Shown here: positions 11,089 to 19,558 of the stretch, in pieces
How the letters are laid out: each line of letters begins with the position of its first letter
Position numbering within the stretch: position 1 is the stretch's first letter
Made by a program: the position numbers and the translations under genes
Assembly (NCBI RefSeq): GCF_900187295.1
Contig: NZ_LT906473.1
Span: 2,108,001 to 2,172,000 of the forward strand
Direction of reading: 5' to 3'
DNA: 64,000 nucleotides
Origin: Corynebacterium cystitidis
GTDB lineage: Bacteria > Actinomycetota > Actinomycetes > Mycobacteriales > Mycobacteriaceae
Notes under the pieces: model-generated
Told to the model about the DNA's origin: nothing
Seen by the model: the letters and a program-made list of their open reading frames with translations, nothing else
Databases searched by the model: none

Positions 11089-11355
11089 ATGGCGTCGATA
11101 GTTGTAAGGGCTTTGCCCGATGAAACCAAGCAGAAGTTAAAAGAACGCGCGGCACGCAACGGCCGTTCGATGGAAGCAGAAGTGCGCGCACTTATTGAGG
11201 CTGCCGTGGAGGTAGAAGCTCCGCGGACTCGTGGCGTGCGTAGCCCCTGGCTGCGTGACGTGCTCGAGCGTGTCCAAGAGGTCGGCGGCATTGACATCGC
11301 TGATGCACCGCGCAAAGCCGTCGAAAACCCGCGGATACCCAACTTCCAGCAATGA
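11089..11355 (+). CDS. FitA-like ribbon-helix-helix antitoxin
   Basis: An 88-aa protein whose N-terminus (MASIVVRALPDETKQKLKER, then RNGRSMEAEVRALIE) is the ribbon-helix-helix fold of FitA/VapB-type antitoxins. The C-terminal part should wrap the toxin. The stop overlaps the start of the PIN toxin by 4 bp (ATGA), the standard arrangement for a type II toxin-antitoxin operon. The protein is expected to neutralise the toxin and repress its own promoter. It starts the insertion between rplJ and rplA and reads opposite to the ribosomal genes. Confidence 0.88.
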   Translation: MASIVVRALPDETKQKLKERAARNGRSMEAEVRALIEAAVEVEAPRTRGVRSPWLRDVLERVQEVGGIDIADAPRKAVENPRIPNFQQ

Positions 11356-11762
11356 TCGTTCTTGACACAAACGTCGTTTCGGAGCTTATGAAGCCCCACC
11401 CTGATCCGTGTGTAGTGGAACGGTTGGATGCGGCAGGTGATTACCCGGCGATTACCTCATTGACAGTCGCGGAAATCTTCCAAGGCCTACTCCTGCTCCC
11501 GACAGGGAAGCGACGATTTGATCTTTTGGCAGCAGCAGAGGGGATACTTGCCCCCTTACCAGTACTTGAGTTCGGATACAACGAAGCTCTGGTACACGCC
11601 AGCCTCATCGCCGAACGACGACACCAAGGTAGCCCGATCAATCCCTTCGATGCCCAGATCGCCGCCTGTGTACGCGTCCACAATGCGTCGCTATATACGC
11701 GCAACGTGAAAGACTTCTCTGGACTAGATCTTGAGGCAGTCAATCCCTTCGAAAGCATATAG
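11352..11762 (+). CDS. FitB/VapC-like PIN-domain toxin
   Basis: A 136-aa PIN-domain ribonuclease. The acidic residues expected at the metal site are all present: D5 (MIVLDTN), E41 (TVAEIFQG), D100 (NPFDAQIA) and D121 (TRNVKDF). PIN toxins cleave RNA, often tRNA or rRNA, when freed from the antitoxin. The gene is intact and translationally coupled to its antitoxin. The target RNA cannot be told from sequence. Confidence 0.88.
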   Translation: MIVLDTNVVSELMKPHPDPCVVERLDAAGDYPAITSLTVAEIFQGLLLLPTGKRRFDLLAAAEGILAPLPVLEFGYNEALVHASLIAERRHQGSPINPFDAQIAACVRVHNASLYTRNVKDFSGLDLEAVNPFESI

Positions 11763-11970
11763 TCAGTCTTTGCAGTAAGTGTGAGCGACATGACCAACAA
11801 AGTAAGCGACCCATTCTCACCTACTGATACAGCTCTACGTGCGATCGTCGATACGCAACTGCGTGCCCTTTTACCCTGCGCATGCCAGCGGACTCGATGG
11901 GCACGTTGCTTGGCGGCGTACACCGCTGATTTTCTCGTGCCAGGAAAGCTGAGGACGCATCACGCCTGCC
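11763..11970. other. Gap with no supported gene
   Basis: About 200 bp between the PIN toxin and the convergent cupin gene. Short open frames exist on both strands but none has a ribosome-binding site or recognisable content. Confidence 0.6.
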
Positions 11971-12330
11971 CTATGCGGCGCCTGACTGGGGACGATCGAG
12001 CATGTAGAGGACCATTTTCGCTGGCTTAAGGGCTTTCACCGCGTGGGGCAGGCGGGTAGTGAAATGCACAAACCCACCGGGCCTGAGCGTGACGGTGCGG
12101 TTCTCAGCAGTGATTTCTAACTCACCCTCAAGCACTTGGACAATGACAGGCATAGCGGCAGTATGTTCCGAGAGTTCTTCACCAGTGTCGAAAGAAAACA
12201 GTACGACGTTGACACCCTCTGCCTTGGTAACGGTTTTCGAAACCGTCGACTTCTGTGCATAGTCAATCTCGCTGGCAAGGTTCTCTATGAAGCTTAGTTG
12301 CTGGGTGGCGACTGTGTTATCGGTAGGCAT
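11971..12330 (-). CDS. Cupin-domain protein
   Basis: A 119-aa single-cupin protein. Cupin motif 1 is ...EHTAAMPVIVQVLEGELEI (residues about 56-74) and motif 2 is LRPGGFVHFTTRLPHAVKAL. One usual metal ligand (His in EHT) and the motif-2 His (PHAV) are present. It follows a SAM methyltransferase gene by 27 bp and is probably cotranscribed with it. Small cupins of this type are often metal-dependent enzymes or sensors; no substrate can be assigned. Confidence 0.8.
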   Translation of the reverse strand: MPTDNTVATQQLSFIENLASEIDYAQKSTVSKTVTKAEGVNVVLFSFDTGEELSEHTAAMPVIVQVLEGELEITAENRTVTLRPGGFVHFTTRLPHAVKALKPAKMVLYMLDRPQSGAA

Positions 12331-12357
12331 GAGAGTAATGCTCCTGTTCGAAATGTG

Positions 12358-13161
12358 TTAGGAAGCGGGCTTTCGTGCAATAATTGCGATCCCCGCCAGG
12401 TTGTTTTTGTGCGCGGTAAACGTCGAACGCATTTGTAGAACACGCTGCCTGAGATCTTTATCTCTTGCTACATTCCACAAAATTCTCGCAACACCGCTGA
12501 TTCCTTCGTCGGCAAGATTTCGTTTCAACGAGAGCAGCGCCATGGGCGCGGTACTGCTCCATTCAACGCTAAAACCGCACTGGGTGAGAAGGTTATCCCA
12601 TTCTGCAGGTGTGAGCGGCCGGGCGTTGACACGTATTGTGCGGGCTAACTGTTTCCGCAGTTCTTCTGCCACATCGGTAGCGATCTCGTTCGGGGTGAGG
12701 GCTAGCTCGTGGATGGCATAGCACCCTCCCGGTCGTAAAAGTCGAAATGCTTCATGGACTATGTCGTTTTTCGTCTTGGCCCCTTGCATTGTGAGCATGG
12801 CTTCACCGATGACGACATCGGCGCTTTCTGCATCTAGGCCGGTATGTTGAACATCATTCTGAACAACTCGTCCGCCGAAAGGTGAAACGATTGAGTCCAC
12901 TCGGGCAACCGCCGCAGGATCTTGATCAATGCCCACATAGGAAGCGACACCTGAATCAATGATGATTTGTGCAGTACGCCCTAACCCAGGAGCAAATTCG
13001 ACAACCTCCTTGTCCGCAAGATGTGCTTGCCTCAACAGTCTTTGAGTAAGGGCTAGGCCCCCTGGTCGAAGTACGCGTTTACCTGCACGAGCTAGCACCC
13101 AATGCCCGGTGGCTGAGGTGGTTTGCCTATCAGCCTGAGGAAGCGGTTCGTTTCTGTTCAT
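12358..13161 (-). CDS. Class I SAM-dependent methyltransferase
   Basis: A 267-aa protein with a Rossmann methyltransferase core. Motif I is VVEFAPGLGRTAQIIID (residues about 55-71), motif II has the acidic residue in YVGIDQDPAAVARV, and a post-I segment reads ADVVIGEAMLTMQGAK. The family acts on small molecules or quinone-type substrates; the substrate here is unknown. It heads a two-gene operon with the cupin. A 9-bp tandem repeat sits 20-51 bp upstream of its start codon. Confidence 0.82.
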   Translation of the reverse strand: MNRNEPLPQADRQTTSATGHWVLARAGKRVLRPGGLALTQRLLRQAHLADKEVVEFAPGLGRTAQIIIDSGVASYVGIDQDPAAVARVDSIVSPFGGRVVQNDVQHTGLDAESADVVIGEAMLTMQGAKTKNDIVHEAFRLLRPGGCYAIHELALTPNEIATDVAEELRKQLARTIRVNARPLTPAEWDNLLTQCGFSVEWSSTAPMALLSLKRNLADEGISGVARILWNVARDKDLRQRVLQMRSTFTAHKNNLAGIAIIARKPAS

Positions 13162-13180
13162 GCGCCCAAACTAGCATGGC

Positions 13181-13212
13181 TAAGTTAGGTAAGTTAGGTA
13201 AGTTAGGTAAGG
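13181..13212. repeat. 9-bp tandem repeat upstream of the methyltransferase
   Basis: The unit TAAGTTAGG occurs three times in a row with a partial fourth (TAAGG). It lies just before the methyltransferase start, where promoter elements or the 5' leader should be, so copy-number change would alter promoter geometry or leader length. The remaining bases up to 13404 (GC-rich, a CGGCCTGCC/GGCCGCCTG stretch) hold no gene. Confidence 0.85.
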
Positions 13213-13404
13213 AATCCCTCGGTCCCGGCTAGCACGATCGTCTCGCGCAGTCCCGTCGGCTCCGCTCGGCGGCCTGCCTACTCGCTGGCCGCCTGCCTCA
13301 CTGTAACTTTCGGCCGACAAATCCCACGTTTTCTCAAAAAAGAGACGAATCTGACGACCGAATACGACATTAAGGCACCCGCTGGCGGGAACCCTCCAAC
13401 TGGG

Positions 13405-14619
13405 TTATCCCGGCAGCTGCGGGCCTACTGGGAAGTAGCCCAGGTAGCTCACGCCTGACATGTTGTATTTGAACTTGATGCCCATCACAAGCCAGATACC
13501 CCAGTGCATGGCGCATGCCGCCAGAGAAAATAGTTTGCCCACAGTGCGGTTGAACAAGGCCAGCGGGGCTAGCAGCTCAACAGCCAGGGCACCCGCCGCG
13601 AGCACACCGAACGGCCCCTTGGCGTTGTACAGTCTCTTAGCGTTCTCAGGGGCTTTGGAGCCGAAGACTTCCTTGCGCACTGCGTCAGCGGCGGTCTGTT
13701 CGCGAAGTGCCACACCACTGGCCCAACCCCAGCCATAGTCGCTGCGCACTTTGGCAACACCGGAGATAAAGTACACCGCAGTGGCGGCAATGTTGGCGAG
13801 GGTGTTCACCCCACCGTAGGAGCGTGAATACTTGTCAGGCATGAGCCTTCCCTCTCGGATCAGGGCATCGACAGACAACGCATCTGCCGACGGGCCTAAA
13901 CCAACCGCCATTTGCTGCAGCACCAGCATGTTGTCGTTGTGCAGGATCATGCCAAACGAGTTGCGGTAGGTAATGGTCCACAGCTGCAGCAGCGCGTTCG
14001 CTGGTCCGGTCACACGGTGCGCCAATCCCACCACTGCCAAAGCGTTGACTACCTGGGCGGTGTCGAACACAGCGTCAGCCACTTTCGGGTCTAGTGGTTT
14101 GTCCAGCACTCGGCACACACCCACCGGGTGGAAACGGTTAGCCGGTTGGCGGTGGATGTTGCGCATGGTTGGTCGTCGAAAAGGAAGCGGGAGCGCACGA
14201 CGATCACCTCGACCACGTCGCGCTCCTTTTTTCGGGGGCGCCGCGCCAGGGAGTCCGCATAGGTTTGGGCAACCTCAACGGCGTTTTTCTTCCGGATCGC
14301 CTTGGACAGCTGGCGGCGGGTGTGGTTCAGCCCTCCCAGGCCGAAGTGGGTGTAGTGCACGTTGATCCGCTCACCGGATTCGGTCAGCCCAACCACGTGT
14401 GGCACGGTGATCCGCCCACGGCGATACGCGGAGAACATCGGGTAGGTGGACAGGGGGGAAAGAGTCCTTGTCGTTTTTCTTCTTGTTTACTTCTTCGATG
14501 GGGCCGGTGTAGTGGCGCAGCGGGCTGGCAAGCACCGCGGCGATGCCGGCGTAGGCACCCAGAGCGCCCCAGTCGCCGGTGGTGATCGTGGCGGACTGAG
14601 CCCGAGCAGACTTGGCCAT
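13405..14619 (-). pseudogene. HTTM/vitamin-K-carboxylase-like membrane protein, frameshifted
   Basis: Three collinear pieces read as one protein: MAKSARAQSATITTGDW... (from 14619), MFSAYRRGRITVPHV... (second frame), and MRNIHRQPANRFHPV... (back in the first frame) to the stop at 13405. The first break is at a C6 run (G6 at 14453-14458 on the plus strand); with five C the reading continues as SFPLSTYPMFS. The second is near 14166-14171 (FDDQP to MRNIH), where one base is missing. The last piece has several hydrophobic helices. Intact relatives are HTTM-type membrane proteins. It lies 23 bp after the FAD oxidoreductase and is probably in its operon. Confidence 0.65.
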
Positions 14620-14642
14620 GAGTGGTCCTTTCGTCGGGGTGA

Positions 14643-16082
14643 TTAGTGGCGTGCGTGGTCAGTTATTGCTTCGTGCGCGGCCCACCATCCGGGCATGCCG
14701 TGTACACCAGCCCCCGGCGGGGTGGAACTACTGGCCAGGTATAACCCAGGTGCAAGGCGGTGCGGGCGGGGTGAAATGCCCGGGCGCATGAGTGTTTGCA
14801 GGCCCCCCATCGACCCACCGGCGATGTCTCCGCCGATCAAGTTCGGGTTCCAGGCTTGAAGTTCCGCAGGGTTTGTTTCGTGCGTATCGACGATCACCTC
14901 ACGGAAACCCGGGGCGAAGCGTTCGATCTGTGCTGTGATCAGTTCACGCACCTCGCCGGGGTGTTTCTCCTGGTAGCCGTGTGGGACGTGGGCGTAACTC
15001 CATAAGGTCAGGCCGCGGGAGGGGTCGGCGGCGAACTGTTGGCAGGCCATCACAAAGGGGCGCTCGGGCATGCGTCCGGCTGCCGCCTCGTCTTCGGCGC
15101 GCGCAATCTCTGCCACGGTTCCGCCCAAGTGCACGGTGCCTGCCTGGCCTACGCGGGGATCGGACCATGACACGGGTTGGCGCAACAGGTAGTCCACTTT
15201 CCATGTGGCGGTACCGTACTTCCACGTTTTCAGTTGACGCTTCTTTAACCGCGGTAGTTGCACTCCTTTCAGCCTGAGGATTTGTGCCGGGGTGAGGTTG
15301 AGCACGGTGGCATCAGCTCGGGGAAGCTCCCGCAAGTCGGTGACTTCGTAGCCGGTATGGAAAGTAGCACCATGGTCAATAAGTATCTTCACCAGCGCGT
15401 CCACGATTGACTGGGTGCCGCCTTCGGCCACAGGCCAACCGCGTGACATGCCAAGCGCACCAAACAAGAGGCCGAAAGCCCCGGTCATCAGGTTCGCGGG
15501 TGAGGCAATGGCGTGGACAGCACTGCCAGCCAGCAAGGCGCGGGCCCGCTCCGACTGAAACAGAGCTTTGCCCAACACGCTGGCAGACACCAGCGCCGGA
15601 ACCCCGAACTGCACCATGCGCACCGGGTGCTTCGGCCACCGGATGATCGGGCCTAAGAAGTTGGCGAGGTGATCGTCGATATGCGATACCGCGTTGCCGT
15701 GCAAAGCTTTCCACGCGCGGCCATCAGGGCCCAAGCCCGCAGCCGTCGTGTCGAGGCAGCGCGATAAGAACGCAGCCTCTTGATCTTCGAGCGGGTGGGC
15801 CATCTCATAATCGGCATAAGCCCAGCGCAGCCCGTGTGCTTCCAGGTTGAGGGCACGGAATGCGGGGCTTGCCACACCGAATGGGTGGCCGGCAGCGCCC
15901 AAGTCCACGATGGCGCCGTCAAAAATATCGCGTGAGGAGGCAGCGGCCCCGCCTAAGCGTTCAGAGTATTCGTAGACGTGAACGTCCCAGCCTTCAGTGG
16001 CTAGGCGCGCAGCAGCAGTCAATCCGTTCGGGCCGGAACCGACAATGACGGCGCGGGGTTGCTGGGCTGTCTGGGCCATCAT
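14643..16082 (-). CDS. Phytoene-desaturase-like FAD oxidoreductase
   Basis: A 479-aa flavoprotein of the NAD(P)/FAD-dependent amine oxidase / phytoene dehydrogenase superfamily. The dinucleotide-binding motif is near the N-terminus (VIVGSGPNGLTAAARLATEGW, then E38-like acidic residue in YEYSERLGGAA). A C-terminal FAD motif reads YLASSSTPPGAGVHGMPGW. Such proteins desaturate or isomerise hydrophobic substrates such as carotenoids, but no other carotenoid gene is nearby. It is followed by the HTTM-type gene. Full length, no defects. Confidence 0.85.
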   Translation of the reverse strand: MMAQTAQQPRAVIVGSGPNGLTAAARLATEGWDVHVYEYSERLGGAAASSRDIFDGAIVDLGAAGHPFGVASPAFRALNLEAHGLRWAYADYEMAHPLEDQEAAFLSRCLDTTAAGLGPDGRAWKALHGNAVSHIDDHLANFLGPIIRWPKHPVRMVQFGVPALVSASVLGKALFQSERARALLAGSAVHAIASPANLMTGAFGLLFGALGMSRGWPVAEGGTQSIVDALVKILIDHGATFHTGYEVTDLRELPRADATVLNLTPAQILRLKGVQLPRLKKRQLKTWKYGTATWKVDYLLRQPVSWSDPRVGQAGTVHLGGTVAEIARAEDEAAAGRMPERPFVMACQQFAADPSRGLTLWSYAHVPHGYQEKHPGEVRELITAQIERFAPGFREVIVDTHETNPAELQAWNPNLIGGDIAGGSMGGLQTLMRPGISPRPHRLAPGLYLASSSTPPGAGVHGMPGWWAAHEAITDHARH

Positions 16083-16172
16083 GCCCCTTCCTTTGGTATG
16101 TCCTAACGGCTATTATTCCAGCACCAAAGAAAACAGCTGTGAAAATAGTGTGGGAGTATCTTCATCTGGCGG

Positions 16173-17129
16173 CTAGAGCACAACCCACCCCACCAGCAAT
16201 GCCGCTGCCACCGCCACCACCAGCACCAGTGGCACGAAGCGCGCCACGAAACGCCCACCCCACGCGCCGTACTGCATGGCGATCAGCTTGGTATCCACCA
16301 CCGGCCCCACCACCAGAAACACCAGCTGGGCTACCGGAGGCACGAAGGTAAAACTGGCGGCGACGAACGCGTCCGCCTCCGAACACAACGCCAGCACGAT
16401 CGCCAGCACAATCATGAGCAGCACAGCCAACCAAAAATTGTCTGCCACGGCGCGCAGCCAGTGCGCCGGAACGAACACCTTGATGGTAGCGGTGATCGCA
16501 GCCCCGATGGCGAGGAAGCCGGCCGAGTTGATGAAATCATGCAGGAATGTGGCGCGCAGTGCGTCGACACGCCCGCCTGCGCTGAGGCTGTGCTCATGCG
16601 CGTGTGCTTGCCGACGCCCACCCCGCCACACCCAACCCACCACGCACGCGGCAAGCAGGCTGGTAGCAAACCGGGCCCACACCATCTGCCACTGGCCCGC
16701 AAACGCGATTGCCGTGCTGACCAGCACGACTGGGTTGATCGCGGGACTGGCCAGCATAAACGCGAGTGCCGCCTTGTCAGGCACGCCTTTGCGGATTAGT
16801 GAGTTGGCCACGGGCACGCTCGCACATTCGCACGCGGGCAACGCCATACCACTCAACGCCACCGCTGGAATCGCCAGCGCTTGCCGACGAGGCACCACCC
16901 GCAACAGTGCTGCCGGCGGGATGAACACTGTCACCACCGTCGATAGCGCCACGCCCAGCACCAAGAAAGGCAGGGCCTGGACGGTCACACCAATTACCAG
17001 TGATACCCAGGCTTGTGCCGCTCCTTCAGGCGCAAAGGGAGCACCGAAGGCGTTGACCGCAAGAGCTACTGCGAACACGCCGATCAGCGCCAGGGATGGG
17101 CCATGGTTGCTCAGCGAATGGTGGCTCAT
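16173..17129 (-). CDS. Permease of the DUF318/YraQ type
   Basis: A 318-aa integral membrane protein with about eight hydrophobic helices. The conserved segment ALPACECASVPVANSLIRKG and a second related segment LALCSEADAFVAASF mark the DUF318/ArsP-like permease family, in which such cysteine or acidic signatures line the pathway. The start overlaps the stop of the TIGR03943-like gene by 4 bp. This permease plus TIGR03943 pairing recurs in bacteria and is usually linked to metal handling; the metal is not defined here. Confidence 0.83.
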   Translation of the reverse strand: MSHHSLSNHGPSLALIGVFAVALAVNAFGAPFAPEGAAQAWVSLVIGVTVQALPFLVLGVALSTVVTVFIPPAALLRVVPRRQALAIPAVALSGMALPACECASVPVANSLIRKGVPDKAALAFMLASPAINPVVLVSTAIAFAGQWQMVWARFATSLLAACVVGWVWRGGRRQAHAHEHSLSAGGRVDALRATFLHDFINSAGFLAIGAAITATIKVFVPAHWLRAVADNFWLAVLLMIVLAIVLALCSEADAFVAASFTFVPPVAQLVFLVVGPVVDTKLIAMQYGAWGGRFVARFVPLVLVVAVAAALLVGWVVL

Positions 17130-17779
17130 AAGTAGGCCACCTCGGGCTCGTCGATACGCTCCAGCTCAACCACATCAAGCGCTGCCTCGCCATGGTCGTC
17201 GGTGGTGACCCGGCCGGAGGCGCGATACCACTGGCCCTGCTCCGGCTGTGGCCCGAGCAAAGTGATGCGCACCCCGGTGGCATCGGCAACACAACACGTG
17301 ATCACGTAGCGGGCCAGAAACCAGCGGCCTTCACTGGGGGTGCCTTGTGCGCCGCGCCCGGCAAACCCTTCGACAGTGATGTGGGCGCCTTCGGCAATTC
17401 CGGCGCTGTGGGCAGCGACAAGATCGTCGAGGCGCACGTCCCCCTCAGGGCGTTCAATTCGTCCTGCCGTAGCTGTTGTTGCCACACGCCCAGTGTCCAC
17501 AAAGTAACTGCCCAAGGAACCGGGTGCTGCAAGAAGCGCCAGCGCCACGACCACGACCACGGCCCACGCGCTGTTTCGTGGGCGACCCGAACCCGGCACC
17601 GTGGCGATCGTCCAAATTCCCACAATCAGCAGTACAACACCCGCAACCAGAATGAGAGGGACGAAAAAAGGGCGCACATAATCAGTGGCCGCACCGGTGA
17701 GCGCCAGCGTGCACAGCAGCACTCCGGTAGCAGCGGCTATGAATCCTGCCCAACTCCCCTCGCTCATGATAGGGAGCAT
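17126..17779 (-). CDS. TIGR03943-like membrane protein, permease partner
   Basis: A 217-aa protein with three hydrophobic helices in the first 100 residues and a C-terminal extracytoplasmic domain carrying RWFLARYVITCCVADATG, the family signature with adjacent cysteines. It is the usual partner of DUF318-type permeases and overlaps that gene by 4 bp. A second possible start (MSEGSW, four codons in) would fit the membrane topology equally well. The cysteine pair is a plausible metal site (inference). Confidence 0.8.
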   Translation of the reverse strand: MLPIMSEGSWAGFIAAATGVLLCTLALTGAATDYVRPFFVPLILVAGVVLLIVGIWTIATVPGSGRPRNSAWAVVVVVALALLAAPGSLGSYFVDTGRVATTATAGRIERPEGDVRLDDLVAAHSAGIAEGAHITVEGFAGRGAQGTPSEGRWFLARYVITCCVADATGVRITLLGPQPEQGQWYRASGRVTTDDHGEAALDVVELERIDEPEVAYL

Positions 17780-17785
17780 AGCCGA

Positions 17786-18292
17786 TTAATGATCTTCCCC
17801 AGCAGCCACAATCGAAAGCAGCGGAATCACCCGAGCCGGAGGAATACTATGCTGGCCACAGCCGCCCTTCACCAACCATCCGGCGTGTAATAGCTCGTTG
17901 AGGTGGTGGTATGCCTTACCGGTGGAGGTGAAGAGGCCTTCGTCGACAAGCTCGGCGACCGTAGCGGGCCGCTCTAATAAACGACGCAAGACCTGCGCCC
18001 GGATCGGGCTAGCCAGCGCTGCAACACGCTGCAAGGAGCTATCCCACGCCGGGCCGCTGAGATAGTCTGCAGCCCGAATCCACTCGTAGGTCAGCTCACG
18101 GCCCCCAACTTGGACTTCACCGCCAAAGCGGACCAATCCCGTAGCAGCTCCGCCGGTATCGCCGCAGGTTTGCAGTCCATCGAAGCCTTCACCACGCACC
18201 CCGCCATGCCCCTCGAGTGCGTTAACGCGCTTTTCAAGGGCGCTTATGCGCTTCTCAAGAGACAGTGCATCACGTGAATTATCGGTATCCAT
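17786..18292 (-). CDS. Small winged-helix (ArsR-like) transcriptional regulator
   Basis: A 168-aa regulator with an unusual layout. A short N-terminal coiled coil (SLEKRISALEKRVNALEG) and a glycine-rich linker precede a winged-helix domain (SPIRAQVLRRLLERPATVAELVDEG, then GKAYHHLNELLHAGWLV). The first gene of a three-gene operon with the TIGR03943-like protein (6 bp gap) and the permease, so it probably controls them. A Cys and two His residues lie in the wing and tail (KGGCGQHS), possible metal ligands. A palindrome lies about 55 bp upstream. Confidence 0.75.
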   Translation of the reverse strand: MDTDNSRDALSLEKRISALEKRVNALEGHGGVRGEGFDGLQTCGDTGGAATGLVRFGGEVQVGGRELTYEWIRAADYLSGPAWDSSLQRVAALASPIRAQVLRRLLERPATVAELVDEGLFTSTGKAYHHLNELLHAGWLVKGGCGQHSIPPARVIPLLSIVAAGEDH

Positions 18293-18343
18293 TAGTTCCT
18301 ATTATGCCCCGGCAGCGGCACTACGCCCACACAGTCTCTGCGG

Positions 18344-18355
18344 GAATGATCATTC
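18344..18355. promoter_or_regulatory. Candidate operator palindrome upstream of the winged-helix regulator
   Basis: GAATGATCATTC is a perfect 12-bp palindrome centred about 57 bp before the regulator start codon. It overlaps the last codons of the upstream serine hydrolase gene. An autoregulatory operator is a reasonable guess; nothing in the sequence proves it. Confidence 0.35.
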
Positions 18356-19366
18356 ATGCCATACCGATTGCTGCAGCGCCTCAATCACCGTGTTTATTTC
18401 AGTACAGGTATCCCCTGCGGCATAGATCGCGGCACGGCGCTCGGGGTAGATCCGCAGTTCATCAGCAAACCCAAAGGTTGCGCCGTTATGCCAAAAGTAA
18501 TCGTCATCGTGCGCCCACACCGGGTTTGGTGTTTGCTTGTCGACGATCGCCTGGGCAAATTTAGCCATGTCACGCGGCGTGGAACGGATCGCCCCTGCGG
18601 GCGCGGGCCCATCGCTTTCCCATGGTTGAACCGGCAATCCGAAGCCCCCTACCCCGCGCGGCGCATCGGGTCCGACGGTGCCAGGTAACGCCACATAAGA
18701 ATCAGTCATTCCCAGTGGTGTGAAAATGTCGCGCTGGATCAGCTCGGCGTAGCTCACTCCGGCGGACTCGGCCAGTAACTGACCTAAAAACGCATGCCCC
18801 AAATTGGAATAGTTCTCTTTACCGCGATCTTTCAGCCTTGCAGACAAGGCGCTATCGATGACGAAGTCCCTTGTCTGACCAACATCCGGGTTTCGCCCAA
18901 TAAGAGCGGCGAGAATATTACGCGGCTTTTGTTTACCCAATCGTGGCAAACCGGAAGTGTGGGTAGCCAGCTCCAGCAGTGTGACATCTGCGAGCATTGA
19001 TCCTTCTGCGCGCTCACCCAAAATCTCTGCAACAGTGGTGTTATAGGTGAGCTCATCTCGTTCTACGGCTTGGTCCAGCAACTCACCATTGAACACCTTA
19101 GTAATCGAGCCGATCTCAAACTCGCTGGTCTCATCGGCACCCAGCCCACCAAAGCACACATCCCCGTCGACCAAGACGAAAGCTGCCAGATGGTGGTGTC
19201 CGGTACGTGCGCCTGCGCGCAGCGCCTCCGAGATTCTCGCGTCGCCGGTTGGGTTCGTCGATAAGCGAAAAGCCGGCAGGCGGGCAAGCCCTACCCCTAC
19301 CGTTACTGCGATCAAGGCTGATGCCAATGCGATCTTGTTGATATTCCGTAATTCCATAAATTTCAA
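18350..19366 (-). CDS. Beta-lactamase-family (class C-like) serine hydrolase
   Basis: A 338-aa exported serine hydrolase. The N-terminal hydrophobic helix (KIALASALIAVTVGVGLA) is a signal peptide or anchor. The active-site serine and lysine are in GSITK (S87, K90), a Tyr-Ser-Asn motif occurs in KENYSNLGHAF, and the third motif is WHNGATFGF near residue 295. This is the penicillin-binding / class C beta-lactamase / esterase superfamily. The substrate cannot be told; many are peptidases or esterases rather than resistance enzymes. MELRNINK, three codons in, is an alternative start. Confidence 0.87.
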   Translation of the reverse strand: MKFMELRNINKIALASALIAVTVGVGLARLPAFRLSTNPTGDARISEALRAGARTGHHHLAAFVLVDGDVCFGGLGADETSEFEIGSITKVFNGELLDQAVERDELTYNTTVAEILGERAEGSMLADVTLLELATHTSGLPRLGKQKPRNILAALIGRNPDVGQTRDFVIDSALSARLKDRGKENYSNLGHAFLGQLLAESAGVSYAELIQRDIFTPLGMTDSYVALPGTVGPDAPRGVGGFGLPVQPWESDGPAPAGAIRSTPRDMAKFAQAIVDKQTPNPVWAHDDDYFWHNGATFGFADELRIYPERRAAIYAAGDTCTEINTVIEALQQSVWHE

Positions 19367-19558
19367 TAGTACGCAATTCGGGCGCCCTTACAATTCGCCA
19401 GACGAGGCGCCAATGCACCTTAATCCCACGCACACCAGATAACGATGCAGCCAACCAAACGGTGAAGTACAATTACGACACAGGGTTTGGGGGGTGAGAA
19501 AATCCTCGGTACACAAGCGCGGGGATACAGAATTTGCCAGTTATCCAGGAGGCAAACT

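Noticed and set aside
11781..12029. Small plus-strand frame after the PIN toxin
   Set aside because: No ribosome-binding site, no recognisable content, overlaps the end of the cupin gene.
13181..13212. TTAGGTAAGTTAGG repeat as a possible DtxR box
   Set aside because: The DtxR box is an inverted repeat; this is a direct repeat lacking the CTAACC half, so I kept it only as a tandem repeat.
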